DNA of 64,000 nucleotides from Rhodamnia argentea (taxonomy: Eukaryota; Streptophyta; Magnoliopsida; Myrtales; Myrtaceae), in contig NC_063150.1 of the NCBI RefSeq assembly GCF_020921035.1, positions 1,674,001 through 1,738,000 on the forward strand, written 5' to 3'. Below the pieces are notes generated by a model that saw nothing but the letters and a program-made list of their open reading frames with translations, was not told the DNA's origin and made no database searches. Of the stretch, positions 12,116 through 23,220 are shown one piece after another (within the stretch, counting starts at the first letter, position 1; the number at the start of each line of letters is the position of its first letter). The translations under genes and the position numbers were made by a program.

Positions 12116-12534
12116 TTAAATACGATTGGATAGTTAAACAACCATAAAACACTGACTCTCATTTCCACTTGTAATTGTTACAACGACTTCTTTCTTCGAC
12201 CGCAAAACACCGGCTCTCACGTCCACTTGTAATCAATACAACGACTTCTTTCTTTTTCTTCTTTTATTTTTGTTAGCCGTAATCCCACGACTGTTGATGA
12301 GTCACAGCAATGATGAGTAAAAGAAAATTCTTATTTTGATAATTTAATTAAATAAAAATTGAGATTTCATGAAATTGCACCCCCTCCAAATCAAATGACA
12401 AAGTTTGGTAGTCTGAGTTAGAGCTGGCAAAATTGATTCATTACCCAATTTTTCATTCGAATACAATGTGTTAGGTCAGAAATGAGTTAGTTGAAAATTT
12501 AAAAAAGAAAGGTTAAAAAAAGGTCCATAATAAC

Positions 12535-12765
12535 AAAACGACGTCGTTTTAGTTTTAGTCCCACTGGCCCTCGCTCAAGCACTAGTCCCAAGCGAAGGGC
12601 CCAGCCCTCCTTTTCTTTTTTTTCTTTTTTTAAATTTTAGTCCCTTTTTTCGTATTTGAATTTGTCTTTTCTATGGAGATTTTTTTTTTTGGATTTTTAA
12701 CCTAATTTAATTAAGATTTTGTGTAAATATTAAGATTCGGATCAAAATGACGTCGTTTTAGTTTT
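12535..12765 (+). repeat. Two direct copies of an ACGTCGTTTTAGTTTT box
   Basis: AAAACGACGTCGTTTTAGTT (12,535) and AAAATGACGTCGTTTTAGTT (12,744) are direct repeats 209 bases apart. Each contains a GACGTC palindrome. They bound a region of transposon-like wording and may be the ends of a small element. An ACGT-core regulatory site cannot be excluded, but no gene starts nearby. Confidence 0.45.
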
Positions 12766-13399
12766 TTAATTAACCTTAGCACCATGTAGGAAAGATAAAA
12801 TATAAAAAATACTCCCGAGAGCATTTTCCCTTAGTTAAATTGGACGGCGTTAGATTAAAATCGAGTCATGGGCGAGCCCCGGCCTTACCTGTGGCTGATG
12901 ATGGTCGCCCAGGTGAAGGTTGGCCCTCACCTATGGCTTTCGAGGGAGGCTTCACTTGGCCTTCTTTGTGCACCGCTGATAGCTAGCCATCATTTGAGAG
13001 TGGCCACCACAATTCACAAAAAGGAAAGGAAAAACATAAAAAGGAAAAAAAGAAAGAAATCAAAAATATAAATAATGAAAATTCCCTTGACAAGCCAATG
13101 ATGTCAGGCCCTTTTTTAAGACTAACAAGAATACTTTAAATCCTTGTTTGAAATAATATTTACTTTAGGGCATTATTTGAAGGGAAAATTCTAAATAAGG
13201 GTCCTAAGTAACTTTATTTCAAATAAGGACCTGAAATACCCTAATTGTTTCAAAAACAAGCCCGACCAAGGGCATTTTTGTCATTTACTTATTTATTCAT
13301 TTTTTACTTTTTCCCCTTTCTATCTTTTTTCTTTTTTTTTATTTTCTTCTATTTACCCTTTTCTATCATCTTCAACCTCTATTCTTCAACTTCCAACCC

Positions 13400-13849
13400 C
13401 ACTCTTCAACCTCTGAGAACTGCAATCGGCTTGGAGCCTCCGCGTTCGGCTCAAACTCCCGAAGCAATTGGACGAACGCCGAGTCGGCTCTCCGCAATGA
13501 CCAATTGAGGAAATATCTAGTCGTGCTCTCGTTGACCAACTTCCAAGCTGAATCTCTTCGAATGGAACTTACGGAAAAAATTCACAGCTTCTCTAAGACT
13601 TGGAGAACACTTTGGGACACGTACCCTCAAATTTCAAATTTTTTTCCGACAAGGGCAGCCCTCACCTTGCCCAAGCAAGGTCGGCCCTTGCTCGATTTGG
13701 CAAGGGCTACGCTTGCCAACAGTCACAAGGCTTGGCCTCCCCTGAGTAAGCGAGGCAAGCCCTCGCTGGTGGGCCGTGAGGTGGGCCTTTGCCTGGGTAG
13801 GGAGTTTGGACAATTTGATCTTGGGAATAGCTACTGGATTTCTGATTGA
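13400..13849 (+). pseudogene. Coding-like fragment of unknown origin inside the foldback element
   Basis: The frame is open for about 150 codons and includes NWTNAESALRNDQLRKYLVV followed by an amphipathic LRMELTEKIHSFSKTWRTLW segment. Codon use looks gene-like up to about 13,630. After that it passes into GC-rich transposon core sequence. I do not recognise the family. There is no start codon in good context, and the fragment sits between inverted repeat arms, so a captured exon is the likely explanation. Confidence 0.35.
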
Positions 13850-13891
13850 TTGATTGATTTGTTAATAGCGGGATGGAGACTGGACTCTTTT

Positions 13892-14394
13892 TATAAGGAC
13901 CCTGGGGCTACCGCTATATAATATTTGTACGCTTTGGGTCGAAGTCCTCACGGCTTTAAAACGCATTACACAGAACCCTAAGTTATCCACTAGCCCATGA
14001 CTTCCCTCTAGGCAATATGGGATAGAAGGTATACGCTTAGCATTTGCACTAGCCCGTCCATCTGTACTTACGGAGTTTGGGTCGTGGGTCATCACATTCT
14101 CCCCTCCTTCGAGCACAGCACCCTCGCGTGGCCCACATGCGGTCGAGAGTCTAACTCTAATACCACCTATAAGGACCCGGGGGTTACTACTATGCAATAT
14201 TGTCCGCTTTGGGCCCAAACCCTCACGGTTTTAGAACGCGATACACAGAGTAAAGAACCCTAAGCCTTATCAACTAGTCCGGACTCGCCTCCTAGGCGAT
14301 GTGGGACAAAAGACATGCGATTAGCCTCGCCCGCATATTGCCAAGGCGTTGTACTAGCCCGTCCCTCCGTACTTACCGAGTATGGGTCGTCACA
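13892..14394 (-). mobile_element. TRIM 2, 503 bp, nested in the foldback element
   Basis: Read on the minus strand, the element has a 5' LTR at 14394-14168, a primer-binding site TGGTATTAGAG at 14165-14155, a short interior, a polypurine tract GGAGGGGAGAA at 14107-14097 and a 3' LTR at 14096-13892. Both LTRs start TGTGA and end CCTTATA. They are 227 and 205 bp long and differ by an indel of about 20-30 bp and many substitutions. A perfect 5-bp target-site duplication, CTTTT on the + strand, lies at 13,887-13,891 and 14,395-14,399. The interior is about 70 bp with no coding capacity. It belongs to a different family from the TRIM at 3,019. Confidence 0.88.
14155..14165 (-). promoter_or_regulatory. 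Primer-binding site of TRIM 2
   Basis: On the minus strand TGGTATTAGAG follows the 5' LTR after a two-base gap. It differs at one position from the initiator tRNA-Met primer site used by many plant LTR elements. Confidence 0.75.
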
Positions 14395-14579
14395 CTTTTG
14401 ATCTCAAGCTTAGTTTTGTTTTTTTTCAGAGAATTGCTTTGGAGTTAGTGTATTTGGAATAGTGAGAATCGATGTTTAGCGCTTAGATTGATTCTTGCTG
14501 GGTGTGGAAACTGAGATCTTCCATGGAAATTTTAGTTTGCAACAATCATTTGAGAAGAGGGTATTGAAATGCAGTTGTG

Positions 14580-14720
14580 CATTGGAATTTTGGACTCTTC
14601 TTGACTAAGAAAAATTCATTAGAAGAGGCCATGAAGCTGTGCTTGGAACGGGGTCTTCGGGTGATCGTCTCGAAGGTGAATGGTGTTTTCATAAATCCAG
14701 CGACTGTTCCAAGCCCGCGA
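14580..14720 (+). pseudogene. Fragment resembling a plant glycerophosphodiester phosphodiesterase
   Basis: The open frame reads SLEEAMKLCLERGLRVIVS, then VFINPATV. Plant GDPD enzymes have a comparable stretch in the second half of the TIM barrel (SLEEAIK.CLEGGLQGIVSEVKGVFRNP, from memory). Nothing else of such a gene is nearby, and low-complexity AAGAAG sequence follows at once. I interpret it as a captured exon piece. The assignment rests on about 30 residues and could be wrong. Confidence 0.4.
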
Positions 14721-15583
14721 CTACTGCGAGGAAGAAGAGAAAAAAGGAAAGAAGAAAGACGAAAAAGAAAAAGAGTAAAAAGACGAAAATATTATTGACC
14801 AAGCCCTTCTTTAAAACAATGAAAACACTTCAGGCCCTTATTTGAAACAAGGTCTGCTTCAGGCTTTTATTTTAAAAAAAAAATATGGTACTTCAGGCCC
14901 TTAATTGGAAGTTTTTCTTATTTGAGAAATGACGATACTTCAAATCCTTATTTGAAATAAATTTCACTCTATACCCTTATTTTAAAAAAAAATGAGGACA
15001 CTTCAAGCTCTTATTTGAAAAACGATGGCACTTCAAACCCTTATTTAAAAAATTTTCAAAAAGTAATTAGCTAGAGAAAAATAAAAGAATTCCTCTCTTC
15101 TTCTACAGAGGGAGAAAGGGCAAAGAGAATCACCACCGATGGTGCCCCTCCATTGTCTACAATGTCGCCTACAATCGCCGGTCTCGCCAATGGCATCGCA
15201 AGCAACATCAATAGCCTCGTTGGCGATAGTCTTGCGAGCAAAAACGGTGTTCACCTAAAACAATCCAAGAGGGCTCGTGGCAAGCACGTGAGGTGGCGAC
15301 AATCGGCTACGTAAAAGAACACCGAGGTAAGGAACATACTAATTAAAAAGGTGCCATGTGTCGGGATGGATTCTGGCGCCATTTCCTTCCGGAACAAGAA
15401 AAGCGCGCGGAGAAGAGCCACGATCGGAGCGGTTACCAAAAGATTGACGGTAATCCCCACGAGGTAAAAAGAAAAGGCGCGAATACCAGAAACCGTCGGA
15501 AAAACTATCCACGTGGCTTATGGAAAAGGATAAAGCGTGCGGCCAAAGGAAGAAATCACTCGACGGTTACCAAAAAGTCTGCC

Positions 15584-16035
15584 TATAAATACCCCGCAGT
15601 AGCAAGACACAAACACAACACATACACAAAAACACTTATCTTTTCAAATAAGCTCTTAAGCCTTTAGCCTAGTCTAGTTGTAGCTTTCCATATTCCCGTC
15701 GTCGATTCAACTCCGGCGAGTTTCATATCCAGAGTCGGGTGTCGTCGATTAGATTCCGACGTCTACTCACTAGGTTCGGTGCCATCGATTCAATTCCGGT
15801 ATTGCACCCTTCATCCATCTCGTCTAGTACCGTCGATTCAATTCCGGTATTGTGTCCTACAATCCCCCATCCAATCTTGTTGATTGAATTCCAGCATTGT
15901 GTCCTATATTTCTGTCCGACCCTGCCGATTTAATTCCAGAGTCGTGTCGAAGCTTGCTGCACGCCTCGACTATTGCACGTGTTGGGTTGTCGAGGTTATT
16001 AAGAGTCCGTAACACGCCTTTTGTGTTAATAAAGA
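15584..16035 (+). mobile_element. LTR-like block: TATA box, leader, tandem array, poly(A) signal
   Basis: TATAAATA at 15,584-15,591 is followed by a CA-rich leader, then by six degenerate tandem units, then by AATAAA at 16,028-16,033. This order is what the U3-R-U5 part of a plant LTR looks like. No partner LTR, primer-binding site or polyprotein was found in the window, so it may be a solo or broken LTR. Open frames here lack recognisable domains. Confidence 0.35.
15701..15965 (+). repeat. Tandem array of about 45-bp units, six copies
   Basis: The word GTCGATTCAATTCCGG, with variants, recurs at 15,701, 15,744, 15,784, 15,832, 15,879 and 15,924, giving spacings of 43, 40, 48, 47 and 45 bases. 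Several copies continue with TATTGTGTCCTA. The array lies just downstream of the TATA box at 15,584. Confidence 0.7.
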
Positions 16036-16469
16036 CATTTACTGCATTTGACACTCTCTGTCCAAAACCGACCCCGAACTCCTTTTCGGAAAACGAACGG
16101 ATTAAGTTCGATAAAAGATTCTCGCGTTAGCAACCCCTTTTGGGCTATAGTCATTTTGGGCCCGGAACCCATAACCAAGAAAGCCCTGTCGAAGGATTTC
16201 GATGCGCAACAAACGGCAACTTTGTTTGGCGAAGAAAATTGCTTTCCCGCAAATGAAAGGGTGGTGGCCGAAGTGCGGCGGTGGCTCAAGGTGGTGCCGG
16301 CGACGGAGGAAGGGGCGCAGGACATCTATTTGGCATTTTCATCTTTTATATATGCTTAATTTTTATTATTTTAAATTTGTTAAAGGCTTAAGTGGAATTG
16401 TTAAAAAAAATGTGAGTTATGTGAGTACCGTTTGCTTTCTGTCCTTATAATGCATACAACTTTGGTCAC

Positions 16470-18010
16470 TGGTTGGGCCGGATTTAGTTCATCCTTGGTT
16501 TGGATTGGGTGTGGGCCATCTAAATTATTTAAAAAAGGCTAATGTAAGTTAAATTGGTGAGTTCGGCTTGAATTCATTATGACTCATCCAAACCCAACCC
16601 ATCCCACCTAGTTGCCACCGCTAGTCGGGTTAAAAACCGAGATAGGATTCCCGTGTTCATATTATAAAAGCTATTCTCTAGAAAAACCCTATCATCTGCC
16701 TTTCTTTCGCCGCAATGAGAAAGACGAAACTCTTTCTCTTCTGTAGTTCTCTAGTTCCAGACGAATCTGAAAGTGACGAGAGAGTCGAAGCACTATACTT
16801 TTCAAAATTGCGAAGGTGAATTATCATACCTTCTCTCTCTTACTAGATCTAAAGTTCTCTGGCTGATCTATCTTATTAATGTCACTTTAACCTTCGTATT
16901 CGATTCTGTGGCTTTAGAATGGTACAATCATTTTAATGCTTCGATATATAGGTCGGAAGATGTCTTCGATTGTGCATTTTCGATTTCTTTAGTAGTGTAT
17001 TATGGGAGATTTTTACCATTTTCGTTTGTGTAATTTCAGTGAACGTGAGAAACAATCGGCCATACTTTCGATTTGTGCATTTCCAGCAATAATCATGGAT
17101 TGATTCGGTGAGAATCTATGTCCCCTATGTGTTCTATGCATGCATTATTATCTTTTTATGTAGCTTTTGTTGGTTTGAAAAAGTTATATCATGGGGCTTT
17201 GGAGGATTTTGCTATAATGTCACCTGACAATTAGCATCTCATGTTTCTTTTCTTTTTTAATTTGTTAGATATGGATCTTGATATTAGTGAATAATTCCTT
17301 AGCATTCAGATACATCATCATCAAAGACGTAGAAACAATTGATATTGTTGAGCCGTCGAATCATTAGAAGACATGGAGGCAAAATTTGGCGATACAAGTG
17401 TTTAATGAGTGAAGTGCGAGTGGTGGCAACAGAGAGGTTTGTGATTTGACATTATTTAAAGAATCAATTGTTTCCATTGTAATAATGTAAGATTTTATTA
17501 TTTTTCTCTTGCTCTTAGACATGTGTAATGAGGTGCTGATTTGTCATTTGAGAATAATGACATTATGGCCTTTGTCTTCCACTCCTTTTGTGTTAACTTC
17601 AAAGGAGGAGAATGTCCATTGTCGATTGAGTCCAAGTAGATTCAAAAGAAGCTGTTGGGACCATCCAAAAGTGTCTCATTGTGTCATGTATGCTTTGACT
17701 CCATAATTTGATTCCACTTGCTCATTTGCTAATGTTATGGACAAAGTTTAAAGTTAAGGGAACATTTTTTCCTAGTTATTCTTCTCTTGCTGAAAGCCTT
17801 TCTTACATTTTCATCAATTGCATTTCCTTTGCACGATTCCAATGCAATTGTTTCTTTCAATTAGTCGAATTTGTGAGCTTTTATTTTTCTTTCCTTTTAC
17901 TAGGAATATGGCAGGTAATGAAGATAAAAATGACACATCTTCATGGGCAGCATAAAATGACATATTTGTTATTCCAGTTCATGGGATATGAAAATATCCA
18001 ACTTATATAG
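16470..18010 (+). other. Possible non-coding or decayed gene behind a site II/telo-box promoter
   Basis: TGGGCC (site II type) occurs at about 16,475 and 16,512, and AAACCCTA (telo-box) lies at 16,684-16,691. This combination is typical of plant ribosomal-protein and snoRNA genes. Splice-like sites follow: a donor near 16,816 and an acceptor TTTCAG ending near 17,039, with GTGAGA near 17,108. The longest frames (86 and 100 codons) match nothing I know. A snoRNA host, another non-coding transcript or a pseudogene are all possible. Confidence 0.3.
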
Positions 18011-18195
18011 TAAAATATCCGGACTTCATATCATATCTTATCCAGAACGATAAATGCCGATGACCAAAATTAAACTACCTATTTTGATAATTAAAATTAC
18101 TTGTTTAAGAAAAAGTTGAGAATTAACGAAATTGTTCGAATTTAAAAACCTCCTCGTCTGCGCAGTCTTCGAGAGTCTATTCGTAAGTTGTCGGA

Positions 18196-18226
18196 GCGAG
18201 AGAGGGAGAGAGAGAGAGAAAGAGAG
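18196..18226. repeat. GA microsatellite in the DMS3 5' UTR
   Basis: An interrupted (GA)n tract about 30-60 bases upstream of the DMS3 start codon. Confidence 0.8.
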
Positions 18227-18255
18227 CGCTCCATTTTCAACTGGATTCTGTCTCA

Positions 18256-21200
18256 ATGTCGACTTCTCAGTCAAACAACCAAAACCAGGTGAGCGACGCG
18301 CTCCACTCGACGCAAGCTTTCGCTTCTTGTTCTTGCCTTGGGTTTGATCGCTGTGCAAAAAATCCTTTACCCAATAACGGAAAAATTATCTAGATTGGCT
18401 CGCGAGTTTCGATTGCCCGACAAGTTTTGATTTTTCCACGGGAATGCCGATTCTTTTATCTAATCCGTGCTTGCATGTCCTCGTTTCGACCTTCGGTGGT
18501 ATTCGGGGTTTTATAAAAATTGCCCAGAAAGAGTTTTGAATGTGCATATTGTATGCGATCTTGGTTAAGCTGGCCGTGGATGATTTCGTATGCGTTCGAG
18601 TTCGATAATATCTGTCGGAAATTCTGATCGTAATTGGAAATATGTATTCGGGTTTGACAATGTAGTTGATTACTTGGAAGAATTCCGGTAACAGTTGTAG
18701 AGGTTACTTGTAGTTATGTTTGTGAAATTTCAAACTTTTCGAGTTTGTATAGTGTTTCGCGTGAATTTCGGAGAGACGTGCAGTTGCTAGAGTACATTTA
18801 ATCTCGACATAAATTAGGAGCTTGGCAGGAATTTAATGTGTATTATGCTCAATGAACTGAGAACTCGCTGTATGGGTGGAGGACCAATTGGTTTGAATAT
18901 GGGTATAAAGCAGATGACCTCCCTTAGCCGGTTAATTCATTGATTAGGAAGATCATTAGAAAGTTGGAACATTCCATTTCAATTTGTCACCGAGATCTTT
19001 TGCTGTCTATCAATATGGGAAAACCTGCATGTCATTCTTTGAGCACAAGCTAAATTTGCTAATCGCTATGAGCTCCACACTTTATATCGAACTATTGATT
19101 CTGATCCAACAAAGAAAGTTCAATGTTGCAATCATGATAATCTGCTGAACTTAAGAAATGGGCAGATACTGCGATGAGTTCAGGTATCACAAGTTCTGTT
19201 CTTTGGTTTCTCTGGTTACATGAGAAGATATCTATCCAAGAACATGGTTTGTTACTCATTATGGTATCATTGACAGTCTGAAGTAAGAAAAGTTCAAACG
19301 TTTTCACTCAAATTGTGCACCGTCTCTTGGAATTTCTCTGTGCATGAGTGATGGTTATATACTTATTTTGTTACTGACAGCTTTAGTTTACTCCATATCG
19401 CATGATCTGCATTCTTCAGCTTATTTGTTTTTCAAAGATGCACATAATTAGTTGATGATGTCCATCCCTTTGCAGCCTTCTTTGAACACAATGGCATCAC
19501 CCCGCCAAGACTCATTGGCATTGGTGGTTGTTGATCAAAATGAAGGATCTGCGAATGCAAACAGCGGAGTGCTACCTGGAGGCGTTTTACAGGCAGATAT
19601 GTTAATTAACAGTTCTAAGGTTTGTATTTGAAATGGCTCGGGAGTTTCTTGGAGAGTCAGACAGGTCCAACATTCATCTTCATCTAGGCTATTAGCGTAA
19701 TGATTTTGACCTGTTCAGTCTCCATTGACTTAGTCGTACTCAATACAGGGATGAGAATGTTTTTTGGATTGAACAGGTCAGTCCAACTGATATTCGCCTG
19801 TGTTTCTGTAGAGACTTCAAGATGATCTGCAGTCTCTCGGTCGAAAAATCAAAAAGCATGAGGATAACATAAAATCTCTGAAGGCTCAGAAACACATATT
19901 AGATGACTCTATTCTTGATAAGCAAGGTATGTTATCTGAAACCGGATGCTTGCAGCGTGAATGCCTATTAGACCATTCAGACCTTTTTATATGGAAGTCG
20001 AAATCTGGCCTTCTTTCCTTGCAATATGGTCACACATGATACAGAATATTATTTAACATAAATCAGAAGGCAAGACCTTGAATATGGCCTCATATACTCG
20101 TACTGGGTTAGCATAGTATGCGCATCATCAGGTGGGGTGAGGTCATAGAGTTTCTCAAAGGAAAAGCAAAGCGCAATCGCCACTTCTTTGATTGTTACGG
20201 CATCTTCTAACATGCTTGACTTATCATATCTCAGTCATTCTTGGGAAGTATCATTCTTCCGCGCCAATTACCGCTGAAGATCGTAGCCTTTCCAATGGAG
20301 GTGAGGAGGAAACAACTGAGCAAATATTGAAGCATGATAAATCTGCTGCTGGAATTTGGTGCCAACTTATAAATAGTCATGGCAATGAGGCTCCCAATCT
20401 TGCTTTATCCAAGGATATCATCGGCATAGTTGCTACTCTAGGGAAAGTCGCAGATGAAAATCTTAGCAGGTTTGTACAGTGAGACATCGATAGTTAGAAG
20501 TTGGAACTGAAACTGCTTTCTCACAAGTAATTGAATTATCTGTTTTCGTGTTAGAAGTGACTGGACTTGTTGATGTCTCGAGACCAATGTTTAGGATTGT
20601 TAAGAGAGCAGTGAGCCTGTCTCATGAATGCTCATGAGATATGGCTGCAAGTAGGGTAGTTCCAACTTGCGATTTCTAATATTCTCAGACTTGCTGGTCC
20701 ATATCCTAGATTGAATTTGTGTTGTTTTAGTTCATTATCTTGCTCTAATGTCAATTCATCACTCTCCTTGTCTGGTTTTTAGGCTTCTCTCCGAGTATTT
20801 AGGAGCGGAGACCATGCTTACCATTGTTTGCAAGACTCGAGAAGGCATCAAGGCTTTAGAAACATATAATAGAGACGGCAGTATTGATAAATGTGCTGGT
20901 CTTCATGGGCTTAGTTCTTCTATTGGGAGGATTTTAAATGGAAGATTTCTCCTTATTTGCTTAGAAGAACTAAGGTGTGATTCTTATCTGTCTTGATGGA
21001 TGATGCGGAGTTTAACCTTCTACAGAAACTAATTTACTTCATTCAATTTTGTCAGACCATATGTTGGTGATTTTGTAGCTGATGATGGCCAGAGACGGCT
21101 TGATCTCTTTAAGCCCAGATTTCCGAATGGGGAATGTCCACCTGGTTTCCTTGGCTTTGCTGTCAACATGATTGACATAGATGCCACCCATTTGGTTTGT

Positions 21201-22079
21201 TTAACACCCAGCGGTCATGGTCTCAGGGAGACTCTATTTTATCATCTTTTCTCTCGTGTTCAAGTCTATAGCACAAGATTGGATATGCTACGTGCTCTTC
21301 CTGTAATCAGTGGTGGAGCCATCTCCTTGGATGGTGGAATAATTAGAGGTCCTGGCGTGTATTCCCTAGGCAAGCGGTATGACAGCTTTGCCCATCATCA
21401 ATGACAATGTGCATCCATGTAAAATTCTGATGCATTTTAGTAAACAATTCCTGCACATTGGGAAGGTCTATTTAAGAAAAAAATATGCTGCATAAAGTGT
21501 CCATTCACGGTCCTTCCTGATCTTGATGGCTTCTTTGGTTACGTCAGCTCGTCTCTAATCATTTATGTCCTCTTCAATGTAAAATTGTGTCTTCTTGCTC
21601 AAGTCTTGAACATTATTCACAGAAGAATCAAGTAGAGCTTGCGGCTACAGGTCAATACTTGCATGCATTAAATAGTTACATTTAAAAAAAGGTCTGTCAT
21701 TTTTGTGTTGCAAAGGTATCTTCTTTCTTGTAATATTTCCTTTTGGTCAGGTTGTAGAGTTTTTTTATTTTCTATGGTTGAAAGTAACTGTGGTCTTCTT
21801 CTGCTGCATTTGCCCCTGCTATCAATTTTAAGGGAGGATGTTCCTGTGAGATTTCCAGTACCATCGGGTGCATCCAGTCGTCCTGCTAATTACCGTGTAG
21901 TTGAAAATCAGATGAGGGACTTGAAGGGGAAAAGGGAAAAACTGCTGGAAGATTTGCAACGAGAGCGACAAATGTTGGATCATGCTAAACTGGCATTCGA
22001 TAGAAAGAAGCAAGAATTTGTTATGTTTCTTGCTCAAAGCTCTTCTTATGCGACCCAGGTAATGTCTGATCCAATGTAG
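18256..22079 (+). CDS. DMS3: DMS3, SMC-hinge protein of RNA-directed DNA methylation, 7 exons
   Basis: Exons are 18256-18288, 19476-19619, 19812-19926, 20235-20469, 20783-20974, 21056-21376 and 21833-22079, coding 428 residues (Arabidopsis DMS3 has 420). The order matches that family: a short variable N-terminus; a coiled coil of about 40 residues in exon 3 ([16 protein letters not shown]); the SMC-hinge-like domain with [28 protein letters not shown] and SLDGGIIR; and a C-terminal coiled coil ([12 protein letters not shown]). There is no ATPase head. DMS3 works with DRD1 and RDM1 (DDR complex) to recruit RNA polymerase V in the nucleus. The first exon is only 33 bases and is followed by a 1.2-kb intron. 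The stop used here lies 21 bases past a good GTAATG donor. Splicing from it to 22,388 would replace the last 6 residues with 48 others. Confidence 0.93.
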
Positions 22080-23220
22080 AAGTGATGCATTAACCTTATT
22101 TTGATGGCCATCATAATGTTTTTTTGGAACATTTCTCTGCTGATTAGTGTGTAAATTAGGTTCGTGTAATTATTTGTGCGTGCGCGTGCACGCACAGGGG
22201 CACTTAGGTCTAGTGTGGAACTTGTCCAGCATACCGTTCAGTTAATCAAGCATTAAAACTGACCGCACATTCTAGTGAAATTATATGCAAGTGAACTTTA
22301 TAGTCAACACAAATTGATGAATTGCAACAAAATAAAAGTACATAGATTTAGTGCATCTCTGAGCTTTATATCTTTTCCCACTTTTAGTCCGGAAGCATAG
22401 GAGATGTTGGAATTGCTTTTGACATTCAGGATTACTTTCGGCATAAATTTTCTCGATCGCCTTTATATGACACAAATTCTAACAAATTGTCATCCTATGG
22501 TTGCATTAGGTTCATATGGGAAGCAACCCCATGACCCCCAAATGAAATTTTTGGATGAGGAAGAGATCTTTGCAATTAATCAAGCGGAGTAAACCGACGG
22601 AATTTCAAGACGCCCCGACTCATCTGACTTGTTGTCTTGTTTTAAGTTTTCGGCAGGACTTATTTCCTAGGTCTATGGGTTGGAATAATGTCTTCGGTTT
22701 AATGCGGTTTAATTGTATTTGCAATGTTCGACTGTAGTCTGGTATAAAAGCTCTCTCTCTCTCAATGCATGCCAATTCCTTTGCAGGTCCAGTTTGTGCT
22801 TGGTTTGCTTATTAGTGATAGCGGTTGATCTCTTTCCATTGTGGGCTGTTTGATTCTATTTGGTAGTCCTAAAATAGAGTTAAAGCTCTGGATGACAAGT
22901 CCTAGCTAGAAAGGCCCACATATGCATGTCACAATCGAATGTTTCTTTAGAGTTTTTTATGTTTGTGACAAATACAAAGATCTTTTTTTTTGTCAAAACA
23001 ATGATATATGAGAGGCGGATATATGGTCGGATTGGGCGATAGGTCATACAACGTTAAATTTTTATGTGGTATGCCATTTATTGAATACCGTTTTCCCCGA
23101 TTCAAGTATTATTGTGCCTTGCCCTGTCCAGTTTGTGCTTGGTTTGCCTATTAGTAACAGCAGTTGATCTCTTTCCATTGTGGGCTGCTTGAATCTATTT
23201 GGTAGTCCTAGCTAATTCCT
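22080..23220 (+). other. DMS3 3' region
   Basis: This holds the 3' UTR of DMS3 and possibly an alternative last exon at 22,388-22,534 behind a strong acceptor (TATCTTTTCCCACTTTTAG). An alternating purine-pyrimidine run lies at about 22,176-22,197. A pair of 84-bp direct repeats starts at 22,788 and 23,126. No separate gene is seen. Confidence 0.5.
22788..23210 (+). repeat. Pair of 84-bp direct repeats, 338 bp apart
   Basis: 22,788-22,871 and 23,126-23,210 both read TCCAGTTTGTGCTTGGTTTG and continue through TTGATCTCTTTCCATTGTGG to TTTGGTAGTCCTA, with about seven differences. They lack TG...CA ends and a primer site next to them, so they are not obvious LTRs. Confidence 0.75.

Larger units (their letters stand above)
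13184..15057. mobile_element. Large foldback element carrying coding-like fragments and a nested TRIM
   Basis: The left end GAAAATTCTAAATAAGGG (13,184-13,201) is the inverted counterpart of CCCTTATTTAAAAAATTTTC (15,038-15,057). Both arms carry the 'caaataaggacctgaa / cttcaggcccttatttgaaa' units. Inside are two coding-like pieces. One frame is open from about 13,400 to 13,849 (residues such as RNDQLRKYLVVLSLTNFQAE). The other, at 14,580-14,720, reads LEEAMKLCLERGLRVIVS and resembles part of plant glycerophosphodiester phosphodiesterases. An intact TRIM lies between them. Capture of gene pieces by a Pack-MULE-like foldback is my inference. No transposase is present. Confidence 0.55.
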
